Positions 19,228 through 30,023 of a stretch of 64,000 nt of DNA are shown one piece after another. A model generated the notes under the pieces. That model ran no database searches, was not told where the DNA came from, and saw nothing but the letters and a program-made list of their open reading frames with translations. The stretch is from Eutreptiella sp. 'Long Island Sound 2002' (taxonomy: Eukaryota; Euglenozoa; Euglenophyceae; Eutreptiales; Eutreptiaceae). Made by a program: the position numbers and the translations under genes. Location of the stretch: the NCBI GenBank assembly GCA_964036045.1, contig OZ038386.1, forward strand, positions 13,493,613-13,557,612, written 5' to 3'. The first letter of the stretch is position 1, and every line of letters begins with the position of its first letter.

Positions 19228-20887
19228 GTCAGCATGCTCCACACTCATTTGCGTGGCTCTAGGGGGGAACACCCGTAGTTGGGGAGAGGGGGTGGTACGG
19301 GAGGCGGCGGCAGCCGCAAACGTGGGCGCGAGTTCAACTGGTAGCAGGGTATGTTGCAAGGGATCCTAAGTATCATCCTCTCCATCTCCGGATGTGCATG
19401 TAGGCGACCAGTCGTTCATCGGAGACCATCTCTTAGAGTGCCAACTGGATGTGACTGCTGGCGACCACCGCATGATGTGGGCCACGGGCGATAGGTGGGG
19501 GGGCGAGGGGCCCCGTCTTAGCAACTGTTGAATCCCCTTAGGTGCGCAGTTGTCTCTTGCGACTTGCACACTTCCCTTTGCATGCCCCACATGTTGCCGA
19601 GGCGCCACCGGTACATCCGACGAAAGCGGCGGTGGGCAGGTTGTGCCCCTAGTAGGACTGCATATGTGCCCTGGCATGCGTGCAATACCCGGGGGTACAT
19701 CCCGGCGGGCGGCAGCCAGCGCATGCGTCGGCATGGCAGGGTCTCGTGGCGGTGTCTCAGGCATCGGGATGCATGCTAATCGCACGGGGCATGAGCAGCC
19801 CCGTGCGATACCCAGCCCCAGTGCCTGCCATATGGTGCTTGACCCTGTGACCCTTGGTTTTGGGCCTAGTGACCTCGCTGAATTTGAAGTCCTAGTGGTG
19901 GAGACAGGGATACGCCATGGGGGACTAACCTCGTCGGGGTTATGTGCAGACGACCCGCCTACACGGTGGGTTCGCAGCTGTGTTGAGCTGCCGGGTTATG
20001 CTAGGGGCTGGGTTCCTGAGCCCTCCCCCACGCACTCCACAATGCTATACACTATGATGCAAGTCGACAGGTCTCCGGAGGCCCAGGTGGCTCATGGCCG
20101 AGCGTCCACAGAGCACACATAAATTGCCCTTCGGATGGAGCCTCTTGTCATACAGGGTCCAGCCAGTCTAATTACCTCAATGGCCTGTCGCTGACGTCAG
20201 GTTCGGTGTAGAGATGGTGATGATCCCATGGACTGTTGCTGCTCAAAATGAATTCCTTCCTTGCCTCCATCTTTCAGCTCTGCTTTACGCTCCGGTTAGG
20301 TCTCACCAAAATGATGGATCCGCTACTACCCACGTGCGTGGCGGTGGTCCAAAAGTGGACCATGCGTGGCACAAGTGGCCAAACAGTCCAAAACTGCTTC
20401 TTTACACTGCTATGTTCAGGGGCTTCCAGGCTGCAGTGGATGTTTGCCTGCAAGGTGATACCTTGTGGATATCCACATGTCTGGGTATTTGCATTGCGCA
20501 CTGTGCGTCACGCCCGCGGCACATGTAGTGTACAAGGGACTGTCTTGGAAAATCACACCCTGCATCATAGCTTTTTGCCTGTGAAGAGACACGGGTCTGT
20601 CAAGACGTCAGAGCACATATCTCATGCACACATGGTGAGATTCAAAACCCCGGAGTAGCCACTCGACCAGCGCCGCGAGAAACGCCACCTCCGAAACGGC
20701 TTCCTTTCTAAATACCCTAAGGTCGATGGCTCGTACCCCATATTTGACAGAGAGGGTTGGAAACACGCCAAGTTGCGTCCTAGCGTGTCTGTGAATCGTC
20801 CTCACATATTGGACGCATGCCCTAGAATATCTCGCACCACTGTGGCCTCATATTCTCATCCTTGGCAGCCTCCACTCCTCTGTGCAG
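19228..20887. other. Modelled intron 1 of gene X
   Basis: About 1.7 kb without a recognisable element end. A 190-codon frame at 19550-20122 has no motifs and is not supported as a gene. It contains ordinary sequence and no long homopolymer runs. Confidence 0.4.
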
Positions 20888-21036
20888 CATTTATAATGCC
20901 ACGTCGGACAATTCCTCCCCCGGCGCCAGAAGAATTCCACAGCCAACGCCGCACAGGCTACGCCTACGATGTGCGATACCAAGAGTCATATGACCCACAG
21001 AAGGTTCACACCCGGAGAATGGTAGAGCCCCCGGCG
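20888..21036 (+). CDS. Putative host gene X, exon B
   Basis: A strong acceptor (CCACTCCTCTGTGCAG) precedes the exon, and a strong donor (GCG|GTATGT) follows it. The 149-nt segment needs one base from the previous exon, which exon A supplies. It encodes MPRRTIPPPAPEEFHSQRR and then TGYAYDVRYQESYDPQKVHT, a Pro- and Tyr-rich stretch with protein-like codon use. If exon A is not real, the ATG at 20896 could start the protein. The phase at the end is 0. Confidence 0.55.
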
Positions 21037-21496
21037 GTATGTCGTGCAGGACCAGGGCTGCGGTAGCGTGCGTTCGTTTCCCTGAAAGGGCTTGGTGGTT
21101 GCACCAAAAGGTCAAGGGAGGGGCAGGCAACCAAAGGGGAATCGATGCCCCGCAGCATCATATTGTGGCGGACAATGCTGACTGGCCTCGGGCCATTGCT
21201 CAGTGGCAAAGGGTAAGAGGCCAAATAAAAATTTGTGTACCTAAAATCGGCCTCCAATTCCGGGCCCCTTTAATCAGTTTCATTTTTTTTCCTGAGGAAA
21301 GCCTTTTTGATGTGGGGGGATGGAGGAGGGGGTTCGGCTGGGGGTTGGCCTAGCACTGAATGACCCCACACCCCCTGGGTGGTCCTTACACAATGGTTTG
21401 ACTGGAATCAATTTGCTCAGAGGTCCTGAACTGTCATGCAGTTACATTTCATCTCCATCAAAGGTGTCAGAGGGCGCCACAGGTCTACGTGTGGGT

Positions 21497-21955
21497 ACAT
21501 GCAGGTTACTGTGACCTACTAGTATGAGGCCTTTGGGCTTTCCTGCCCGGCTCGTCCCGACTCACCTGCACCCAGATTACACCTCCAGAGCGTGCTCTTT
21601 TGCGAACCAAAGGTTTCTGTGGTGTATCAGGTGAGGCAACAGCCTGTTGCGTGAATTTGTAGGCAGACGTGGTGGGTGCCTGTTGACAAAAAGGGGTGGC
21701 AGGCAGCACACGCACTGTCCAAAACGGACGAAATTCTCAAATATGTCGCCAGTACAGCATGCAGACCCATGGTGTTCCAAATAGCCCTTTTCAAGGGTTT
21801 CCTGCAGCAGGATCGGAGAAAATTGAAGAAATATGCGCCTGTCCACAAACAGGGCGATGTTTGTCCAAATTGGTGTCCCAGCACTGCCTGAAAAAGGCAA
21901 CGCAAATGATGACGATGATTCAGAATAAACGTGATGGAATGAGGGCGAGAGATAT
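21497..21955. mobile_element. Rearranged relic of the DUF7869-like transposon
   Basis: From 21505 to about 21797 the minus strand matches the transposase N-terminus (SAYKFTQQAVASPDTPQKPL) and its 5' leader. From about 21798 the PLUS strand matches the C-terminus (KLKKYAPVHKQGDVCPN) and the 3' end. Only the right terminus, CGAGAGATAT, survives. The two ends of the gene have therefore been joined in opposite orientation with the middle lost. It lies in modelled intron 2 of gene X and retains an empty site for the insertion seen at 42328. Confidence 0.75.
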
Positions 21956-23090
21956 CAAAGAGTAGCACGTAATGTACAAACGAGGGTCCCACATGGTGAG
22001 TGTGTTCCAGATCCGAACCAGTGGATATCCTCTGTTCACTATAACCTTGCACACCCACTCAAGGAGTGCCACGCCTAATGGCATCATTTATGAAGGCTCA
22101 CTAGTGACTTGTGTGATTCACAGTACATGTTTTTCCTGCTCTGTCTATCTATCTCTGCCGACATACATGACTGGGAGACGCGTCCCCCCACGTCGTGTCC
22201 CACCACCCTCTGGTTGACACCTGCTGCATGGGGCACTATGCATGCGCCCAAACGTTGGCATAGGGGCTGGTCCCAGTGCCAATGGTGCTGACGGTCAGGG
22301 CCATTGGGACGACCAGTGGGGCGAGACTTCCAGCAAATACACCTTTGCCCTGAACAGCTCTAGACAGCACCATAGTTTGTGGTTTGCGTCCGATTGCCTT
22401 CATTCACAGGTGTACGAGGACTGGGAGGCGGCGCATCAGCCAAAGTACTATCAATTCGGTATGCCTGTGAGATCTGTGCTGTGTAAATCTGCACTGTGCC
22501 AGGGCTGCTCCGTGCATGTGATGCCCGGCTGTGCTCTGGGTATCTTTGGGACATGATGGGCCCGTCTGCCGAAAAAACAGTAATGAATCGACCCCCCCGC
22601 CCCCTTTCTGTAAGCAATTGGACCGATTTTTGCACCAAACCCCATGACGCTGTCCGAAAGGTTGGCAGAACATCGCAGACCGTTCCAAACCCTGTCCCCC
22701 ATATTATCAAGCGCTTGATGTCATTTTGACCACAGCTATTTCGCCTTTTGGGGCCAATGTGCGACAAAATGGGGTATGAAAGTATGTGGATCTGCATATT
22801 TGGGGAGCACAGTATTGCCATGCTTGATATTATTTTGGTGCATGAAAAAAAAGGGGGGGGGAGCGATTACCTCTACCTTGACCCTCTGCCTGTGAGACGG
22901 GCCTGGACGGTATCTGTGTGACCCAATGAGACCGGCCGGGGCCTCGGGTTACCGCCGCACGCTGAGTGGCAATGCACAAGCACCGCCAGCATGTGCGAAG
23001 GTGTGCGCCCGTGGAGTGGGGAGCGTGTGAGTGTGGTGCGCCTGGTCTGTGTCCCCCGCAAGAGGCAGTCTCTCCGGACCAGGCTGCTAT
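21956..23090. other. Modelled intron 2 of gene X, first part
   Basis: A 104-codon frame at 22242-22556 (includes GHWDDQWGETSSKYTF) looks mildly protein-like. It has no recognisable motif or splice context and I do not call it a gene. A short G run lies at 22851-22861. Confidence 0.35.
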
Positions 23091-24115
23091 GCGTCCATTT
23101 GCGTCCATTTGTTTTTGTAGAGGCGTCCGCTTGCGTCCGTTTTTAGTCTTGGGGGGCGTCCGGTTGCGTCCGTTTTCACCAAAATATCAATCCCATCTCT
23201 GAGCAGCAACCAATTGGACCGGAACCCTTTAAGTACCGGCCACGTCCAATGATGGTGTCTATTGGTATGGCACCAGAGGAGTGGGGTTTTTTGTCGTCTT
23301 CACCTTCTGTGACCAACAAAAGCTGCTGCACAAAACAAACCAAGAAGCAGGCCCGAGGTTGTTGTTGACCCACACTGCGGAGAGGCAAGCATGCAACACC
23401 AGGTGTATGAATTGTGGCAGCCCACGTGGTATGAAAAGACGGGCAATTGGCGCTATTGCATGGGTGGAAGACAGAAGTTGCCTGGGCCACTAGGTAGTGT
23501 GGTGTGCTTGTCGGAAAGGAGTAGACACTCAGACCTTCAGCTGAAGCATGAATCATGTTGGTAAGCACAAGCCACCAACCGCAGATTTGGATGATCCAGT
23601 TTCGCGGTTATTTGTATGGTTGTATATTCTTCAATTTGCATCCTCTTCGATTTTGAACTATCTGCACTTTTACAATGTTGAGTCAGTGGGTTGTGAAGGC
23701 AACAAAGAACCATCCGGACATTGCAACTAGCAGCGCTACATCTACCAACACCCATGAGGTCACCAACAGCAGTAGCAGCAACAAACAACAACATACAACA
23801 ACAACCCCAACAAAGCACACAACCAACAACACCAACATCCTCCACCTCCCCAAGCTCACAAGCACAAACAGCAACCCCCAGACATGCCCCCACAAACAGT
23901 ACCAAGGCTACCCCACCTTCCAGCACAACGCCAAAGAGGAAGAAGTCCCCAGGAACGACACCAGATTCCCAACTGAAGGGGAAAACGGCAAAGTGGGCAC
24001 AGCACAAAACTTGTAAGTTGCGTCCGTTTGCGTCCGTTTTCAGCTTTGGGGTGCGTCTGTGTGCGTCCGTTTGCAGTTCTGGGGGGCGTCCGTTACCGTC
24101 CGTTAAAACGGACGC
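23091..24115. mobile_element. Candidate element bounded by GCGTCCGTTT arrays
   Basis: Arrays of the decamer GCGTCCGTTT, spaced with TAGTCTTGGGGG- or CAGCTTTGGGG-like text, lie at 23091-23177 and 24019-24115 in the same orientation. The outer right edge folds back (GTTAAAACGGACGC), giving a short inverted match with the left GCGTCC. Direct subterminal arrays at both ends resemble the iteron elements elsewhere in the window. The boundaries and target duplication are uncertain. A small ORF lies between the arrays. Confidence 0.5.
23675..24016 (+). CDS. Uncharacterised ORF inside the GCGTCC-array element
   Basis: Starts MLSQWVVKATKNHPDIATSS, then enters a long Thr/Asn/Pro-rich low-complexity region. 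A different frame over the second half reads TTPKRKKSPGTTPDSQLKG, a basic segment more consistent with a nuclear protein. The original gene may therefore carry a frameshift or small intron near 23750. The family is not recognised. Transposase N-termini are often like this, but that is only a context-based guess. Confidence 0.3.
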   Translation: MLSQWVVKATKNHPDIATSSATSTNTHEVTNSSSSNKQQHTTTTPTKHTTNNTNILHLPKLTSTNSNPQTCPHKQYQGYPTFQHNAKEEEVPRNDTRFPTEGENGKVGTAQNL

Positions 24116-24756
24116 TAGGGCCAAGTATGGTCTTTCTTCACAAGTCCGTTTCCCTATGCCATTTCCTCGTTTTCTTTTTTGCCCGCCGGCGCTGCTGTAA
24201 TACCTGTGTTATGCCTTTGTCCATGAATCCCGACGGCAAACCAGCATGTGCTACAGAAAGCAACAATGCCGGTGGGTGGGGTTCAGGAGTAGGCCACACA
24301 TCAACCCACTGCCCTATCCAGAAGGCCAAGAAATGTTAGTGCGAATGACCCAAATTTGGCGTGCAGGCACTAGGGAACAGGCTCCGGCAACATCGGTGCT
24401 GGATAATCTTTCGCTGTCCCCACATGTGCCACTCAAAATGCACAGAAGTTATGAAGGCAATAGAACGACGAATTGCCCTTGCCACCAGTCACCAGACCAG
24501 ACCTGCGCTTGAATGGAAAAATTGGGAGGAGGGGTCCCAACCCCCCCACCCAACCACACCCCACTCCCCTCTCCCAATCCTCCCCTACCGCGGGTCGGAC
24601 CAAAACTTGTCAACAGTGAAAATCAAAGTTTTTGCAGAGAAGAATTTTGGGACACAGACCGTTGGGTGCTAGACCCCCACTTTCCTGCCCCTCCACCGGC
24701 TCAACCACATGCTCCGGGCTAGTCCTCCCACAACACCCAGCATTTTCATTTAAAAG

Positions 24757-24799
24757 GTGGTTGGACAGGTCAGAATTTCGCCTGTGGGTCCGAGAGGTG
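24757..24799 (+). CDS. Putative host gene X, exon C (43 nt)
   Basis: A small segment lies between TTTAAAAG and GTG|GTAAGG. Its length of 43 nt is exactly what is needed to carry phase from exon B (0) to exon D (needs one base). It encodes about 14 residues, VVGQVRISPVGPRG. An exon this short found by phase-matching is easily a coincidence, so confidence is low. Confidence 0.25.
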
Positions 24800-24991
24800 G
24801 TAAGGACCTCATGGCACTGCCGTACGCCGCCATGCGATTGCCGTGGGGCTTCTGATCACAAATACACCTCATATTTGGTGTTGCCAGAGATGTACGTACC
24901 CGACCACAGATATCTGTTGTGCTGACCTGCCGCCCGGACGGCTCAGCCTGATTACCTGTGCCCCCGTCTATCCCCCTACCTGTGCGTTGGC

Positions 24992-25064
24992 CGGTGCCCC
25001 TGGGGCTCGATCTCGGTACCTTCTGGTCGGGTGTCATGTGATTTGACCGCTGAGCCACGTGCCC
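24992..25064 (-). repeat. tRNA-like sequence, likely SINE head
   Basis: The minus strand begins GGGCACGTGGCTCAGCGGTC. TGGCTCAGCGG is a good match to the RNA polymerase III A box. A weak B box, AGATCGAGCCCC, follows at tRNA-like spacing, and the total is 73 nt. The acceptor stem does not pair (5' GGGCACG against 3' GGGCACC), so this is a tRNA-derived relic and not a working tRNA. It lies just upstream of the last modelled exon of gene X. Confidence 0.5.
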
Positions 25065-25078
25065 TCCATTTCTCACAG

Positions 25079-25509
25079 GCAGGGGAGCCGTGGGTGACAA
25101 CGTGCACAGCACCTTCCACTCACAACTGGAGCCCCAATCGTTGGAGCCGCCCACGCCCAGTCGAAAATCCGGCAGAAAACAGTTTTCGCTGCCTGACCGG
25201 GACATTATTCGTCTGGCGAACTCAGGAGGCGATATCAATACTGAGCCCCTGATGACTACAAGGCGCATGTACCCTGAGAAGGTTTGTTACGACCAGTTGG
25301 AGATGCCAGCCAACCGACCGGTGGAGGGGGCCTCCGTCTACGGAAACGGTATGGACCGTATGGATGGCAGACGGTTGTACAATACGGAGCCCATGTACAC
25401 TGTCACTCCGCCGTGGTGGACGGCAGGGGCGGCTCCCAGTGCTCCGCTCGGTACGACCACCAAGAGACGGGGGCCCAGCAACCGATTCACTGCCCCATCC
25501 CCATTCTAA
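25079..25509 (+). CDS. Putative host gene X, terminal exon D
   Basis: Follows the acceptor TTTCTCACAG and stays open for 142 codons to TAA. It encodes SGRKQFSLPDRDIIRLANSG, then TTRRMYPEKVCYDQLEMPAN, then a Tyr/Met/Pro-rich tail ending NRFTAPSPF. Codon use is even and protein-like. There is no family I recognise. Short YxxE/RRM-type phrases echo exon B, supporting a common gene. The upstream intron contains a tRNA-like SINE. Confidence 0.55.
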
Positions 25510-25549
25510 GGGACTGCTCTATTGGGTGCGCGGGGGAACAGTGCACGGC

Positions 25550-25644
25550 CCGTACGTGCGTAAGGGCGTGCGTGCGTGCGTGTGCGTGTGGTTGATGCTG
25601 GAGCCTTCGGGCCTGCACCGCTTCGTTTCTTGTTCCGTTCGCTG

Positions 25645-25742
<98 letters not shown>

Positions 25743-26115
25743 GGGTCGAAATCAGGCCGAAGGGAGATAGGCCAAAGGGAGGGTTATTCAGCTCTGAACT
25801 GCAGCACGACACCGCACATGCCGTATCCCAGCGGGTACAGGAAGGCGCCTGGTCGCGCTATTTTTGTTGTTTGCGGCCTGACGAGGCAAACTCCACGCTC
25901 AGACAAAGGCTTCGTTGCTCTGTTTGTCTGCTTGTGTGTGTGTGTGTGTGTGTGTGTGTGGTCATGCCTGCTTTTTGACTGTCTGGTCGGCCTGACAAGG
26001 ATATTTGCACGCAACGCCTTCTCAGTGCCTGTTTGTCACGTCCGTTGTGTGTGTGTATGTGTGTGTGGCTGTGCATGGAAGTGTGGGTGTTTGGGTCCGT
26101 GTGGTCCGTGTGACC
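25550..26115. repeat. Microsatellite block: (CTGT)n, (GT)n and CGGCCTGACGAG copies
   Basis: An almost pure (CTGT)n tract of about 100 bp runs at 25643-25743, with (GT)n at 25936-25961 and 26046-26068. TTGCGGCCTGACGAGGC lies at about 25871, like 324-341, and a weaker copy (CGGCCTGACAAGG) at about 25988. This is a second copy of the repeat type at 1-445. Confidence 0.85.
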
Positions 26116-26789
26116 CTTTCTCAATGACGCACTTGCCCCTCAGGCAAGGTACCCTTGACGCTCTCTGGGGCTGGAACCTACGACTTTTCAGTTCAGGGCA
26201 GGACAGCCCATGGTAGGCCCAAACCGCGTGTGTGCACTCAAATGCATCGGTAGCGCAGGCTCAGCCGTTATATCGCAGTTTTATTCTGACCTTTGTCCCG
26301 AACACGACCAGTGGGTGTTCGCCAAACGGCATCCCGGTCCTTATTGCTGTCCCTTGTTGGACGCCCAATACCACGAGGTACTACATGCAGCATCGCGGTG
26401 TGTCGTTCCGTGTGCACAGCCCAAACCGTTGGAGCGGTGGTACACATTTCTCTTCGCCAAGGCAACAGGCTCTGCTGCGGCATCAGAGTGGTCTCAGACA
26501 CGGTGCGCGCTCAGTGCGTACGATGGGGTTGCGCTAAGAGAGGGCAGGAATGATCCAGGGAAAACCCTCCACCAACAACAAGATGGCACACCAAAGTACT
26601 GCAGGAAAACCGCGCAATGTTGGCCGGCCATCTCTGCATTGCAGTGGTGGGCTCTGGAATCTGGTGTCGTTTTGCTTAGTCTGACCCTGCCCACATGCAT
26701 CGTGGCGGTGAGCGTTGTGAGTGGCAACAGTTCCCCTTTTTCTGTTGGGGGGTGCGGTGAGCTGATTTTTACGAAGGGAACTGTGGGGA
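26116..26789. other. Gene-less stretch with one iteron fragment
   Basis: CAGACACGGTGCGCGCTCAG near 26496 is a lone subterminal fragment of the GGGGGAGTATC family, without a recognisable partner end. Overlapping open frames have no motif. Confidence 0.4.
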
Positions 26790-27045
26790 AGATCTTCGAC
26801 CTCTGGAAAAATAGGGAAAATAGGACTGTGAAAAATGGGTATTTCGTCCCATTTTTCTCCCATTTTCTCCCATTTTCTCCCATTTGTGTGGCATTTTTCT
26901 CAGCCACATTCTGCCACAACCCTCCACAACCCACATCCCGTGTGCTATCCCCGCTACTTCCCCATTCCCCCTCAAGTCCCCCGCCCCCCCATTTCCCACT
27001 GTCCCCCCCCCCCGGTTTCCTCCATTTCCCCCATTTCTACATTTT
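26790..27045 (+). repeat. CCCATTTTCTC low-complexity block
   Basis: Repeats of CCCATTTTCTC at about 26845-26885 lead into C-rich spacer. Similar to 17795-18175. Confidence 0.5.
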
Positions 27046-28242
27046 GCAGACTCTAACATTCTGGTTTGGTGAGTTGGTGAGTTTGGTAGTGGTGAGCGCG
27101 GATGCCTGTGCGGGGCGCGCTTGGCAGCAAGAGGAAACCAGCATGCAGCAACCGCCTGGGCAGCCTTACTGCCTGCAGGAGAGAGTACAGTGCACCATCG
27201 CAGTGCGGACGTTGATACACGACGTTCGGTGATGTCCGCGCTACCCACAGGGGTCCCGTATTCAGCAACGCCCCCGCGAAGTCTTGTAGGACAGCAACAG
27301 TCTACTCTTGAAGCCTTCAAGGGACAGGCTCGGCAGGCAGCGGTGTGGATTCTAGTTCAAATACGGTCCGACGTGCGCACGATGTGCACACCGCACGGAC
27401 ACTCCCTCCAAGGCCCGGGACACCCCCCCCCCCCCCCCACGTCCCCTTGGGCCATGCAAATGGCTCTCGGGGGGCATGCAACACATCTGCGTTGCGCAAG
27501 ATTTCCTGGTCCAGCGCAATCGCCTGCGATCCTGGTGCAGCACTGACAAATGTTTTGCTTCCTGAACTCTGGTGTGGTCCGGTCGCCTGTGAGGCTTGTG
27601 AAGGGCCACACAGTTCGAGATGTTCCCAATGCCGTCAAAAGAGCAATATCGTCGGGCGTGCAGGGGAGGCAATGTGGTGCACGCGGGCGTGCGTGGCCGT
27701 GTGCGTTTGCGTGGGCGTTGCTGCTGCTGCAGGCCCTCGCTGCTGCTGCTGCTGCTGATGAAAGCAGATTCATCAGGTCGGCTTCGGCGGAGGGTCAGAG
27801 TAGCTTCTGAGAGAAACGACGGGGGATTTTGATCCGCAGCGCGATGGCAGCCTTCAGCGAGCATCCCATCGCAGCGCGCGATCCTCGAGCCTTGTGGGCC
27901 GCTGCTGTCGAGCTTTGAAGTCCTTTGCTTCTGTCCTCGTCGTTTATTTGCGGTGGTGGTGTGTGCGCGCGTGCGACAAGGCAACAGCACGTGTGCTTCA
28001 GTTGGTCATTCGTGGGTCTCGGGGCGGCAACTGCGTATCATTTATTGGCAGTGGACATTGTACGAGGGATTCCTGCTGTCCACCCGATATAAACCATCGT
28101 ATCCCAGACGAGTAACCGCCACAAAGCGTCGTCGGACCTCACTTGCAGGTTGGGTTCGGAGTGCTTTCAACAGTCCCTGGCGCATTGGTCAGCAAGCTGC
28201 TGAGTGACCTCCAGCAAACAGACAGGTGGTGTGTCACACTGC
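27046..28242. other. Gene-less stretch with C-run and CTG repeats
   Basis: Holds a C run at 27423-27439 and a short CTG/GCTGCT repeat near 27718-27755. No supportable gene. Confidence 0.4.
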
Positions 28243-28595
28243 GGGGGAGTATCAGACGCGGTGCGCACGCAGTGCGTATACTGAAGTTTGTCTGTCTGTT
28301 GTTGCATGGACCTTTTCGGCTACGTGCTGCCGGCGTCTATGCTTTTGCCCAAAACTGTACCTGACACCGCAGAAGGAATTTGGGCAGTGTAGCCACATAC
28401 AAAATCGGGAGTGTTGTGCAATAATTTGTCATTCTTCAGCCTGTTGCTGCAGTGGTTGCATGTGAGCTTGCCCTCACACCCTGCCATAACTCTCCCCCCA
28501 GCAACTTTCACCAAGAGACAGTACAAAGGCTTCAAAGGCAGACCATTTCCTGGAGAAGTTGTTCAAATACCTGACACGGTGCGCGCACGGTGCGT
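28243..28595. mobile_element. GGGGGAGTATC-family element
   Basis: Starts GGGGGAGTATCAGACGCGG and ends ACGGTGCGTTAACTCCCTC. Flanks TGC (28240-28242) and TGT (28596-28598) are a near-match to a 3-bp duplication. TATCAGACGCGGTGCG at the left and TACCTGACACGGTGCG at the right are direct repeats with 11-bp-spaced GTGC iterons. The interior is almost identical to the copy at 30024-30769, which fixes the boundaries. Confidence 0.78.
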
Positions 28596-30023
28596 TAACT
28601 CCCTCTGTGACTGCATGTTCGTGTGCTTCGTCGTGTCGTGGTGGTGCTGTCTTGTGGCATGCCATATCTGAGTGGTGTTGTATGCCGTGGTGTGGGCTTT
28701 TTTGGGGTTGTGTGTAATGTGGTATTCCATTTATTCCATGTTGTGTGGTGCCCCAGTGCTGTCAGCGTTTCACAATGACGAAGCGAATGGTCTGACGCGT
28801 TGCCTCGAGGTTTTGCCCTGATACTGTGGGCCGCCGCCGTCAGTGGCCGGCACTGCCACAAGGTGGCGCACGGCCTGGCAGCCACGCACATGACGCAGTG
28901 ACACAAAACATGAAGGTTTATTCGATCCCGCACATGCTGAGCGACAGAGGCACAGAGGTGAATAGCAATGCATTCCCGTGTTGTGTGTGCTGCATGCTCT
29001 GAACAAGGAGGAGGGAGGAGCTGCCCTGAAATGGTCCTGTCCGCATCCCCAATCATGACTGTCGGCAGAATGCACAAGACAACCGCATGCATTTGCTGCG
29101 TTGGCAGTATGAAGCAGGTCGATTGGAAGAGGAAATGTTTTCGGAATGTGTCATACCCTGCCATCATGCCCTGTTCCCCCCCGCAGTATTCAGCAGATCG
29201 GAAGCCCCTGGCGCTGTGTAAGCACGCCATTTGGTGCTGTATTATGAAACATTGCTTGGATTGAAAATTTTGGCCGGAACCGGCCAAAAAAAAAAAGCAT
29301 GATGACAAAGAGCCACTGGCAAGAGGTTGGCCGGGGTGGATTTTTGTGCTCTCTCTTTGGCCAATTCCAACCAAACGTGGTCCCAGGAGAAGCAGACGGT
29401 ACTCCAGTGGTTGCAACAGACACATGCGGCGTTAGACGATGGAAGGCTTTCCAGATGCCAGGAGTCTCGGCACCCAGCAACAAAGTGCAATGGACAATGA
29501 AGTACCATGAAGCATGAAGTATAGCTGCAACCATCAACAAACACGCAGGTTCTCTGGACTAGTCCAGGCAGTGAGTCACCATGCGACTCCAAAGAACGTA
29601 AAGGACAGAAATTATCGAACGATATTGATCGCAGGCAAAGGGTGAAAGTATGGACCTCGTTGAAACAGAAGACCAAAGTCTACTGTCAAGCAGGCATTGG
29701 GCAGAAAGAATGCATGCCTGATGTCAATTTGGCGCCAAAACAAGGGCTCTGTGCAACATCTTTCACTGACGGGAGGGACAACAGGCTGTCCATTTCCAGC
29801 CAAAGCGCAGATTTCACCGTATTTGTTTGGCCGGAACTGGCCAAACCACTGCTGTTTCTTGCTCATGGATTTGCAGCAATAAGTACCAGAGTGTCACAGC
29901 GAAAAAACTCTCCGCGTTTTTCAGATCAATGGGATGCATGTTATGAACCAAATCTGGTTCACAACACGCCTGACGGTCCCCTGCCAGCAGAGTAGACTAC
30001 CGCTGAGAACCCCTGCACAACAT
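28596..30023. other. Gene-less stretch between two related elements
   Basis: GGCCGGAACTGGCCAAA-like phrases recur near 29272-29290, 29359 and 29830-29846, suggesting diverged short repeats. The long minus-strand frame at 28595-29425 has no motif and I do not call it a gene. Confidence 0.35.

Noticed and set aside
20640-20705. tRNA-like sequence on the minus strand (GGTCGAGTGG ... GGTTTTGAATC)
   Set aside because: The A-box and B-box-like pieces are too close together (about 22 nt) and no cloverleaf or acceptor stem forms.
26210-27232. 340-codon frame as a gene
   Set aside because: Half of it passes through the CCCATTTTCTC low-complexity block. There is no motif and a competing frame looks equally plausible.
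28595-29425. 276-codon minus-strand frame
   Set aside because: No recognisable domain, His/Thr-rich end from simple sequence, no start or splice support.
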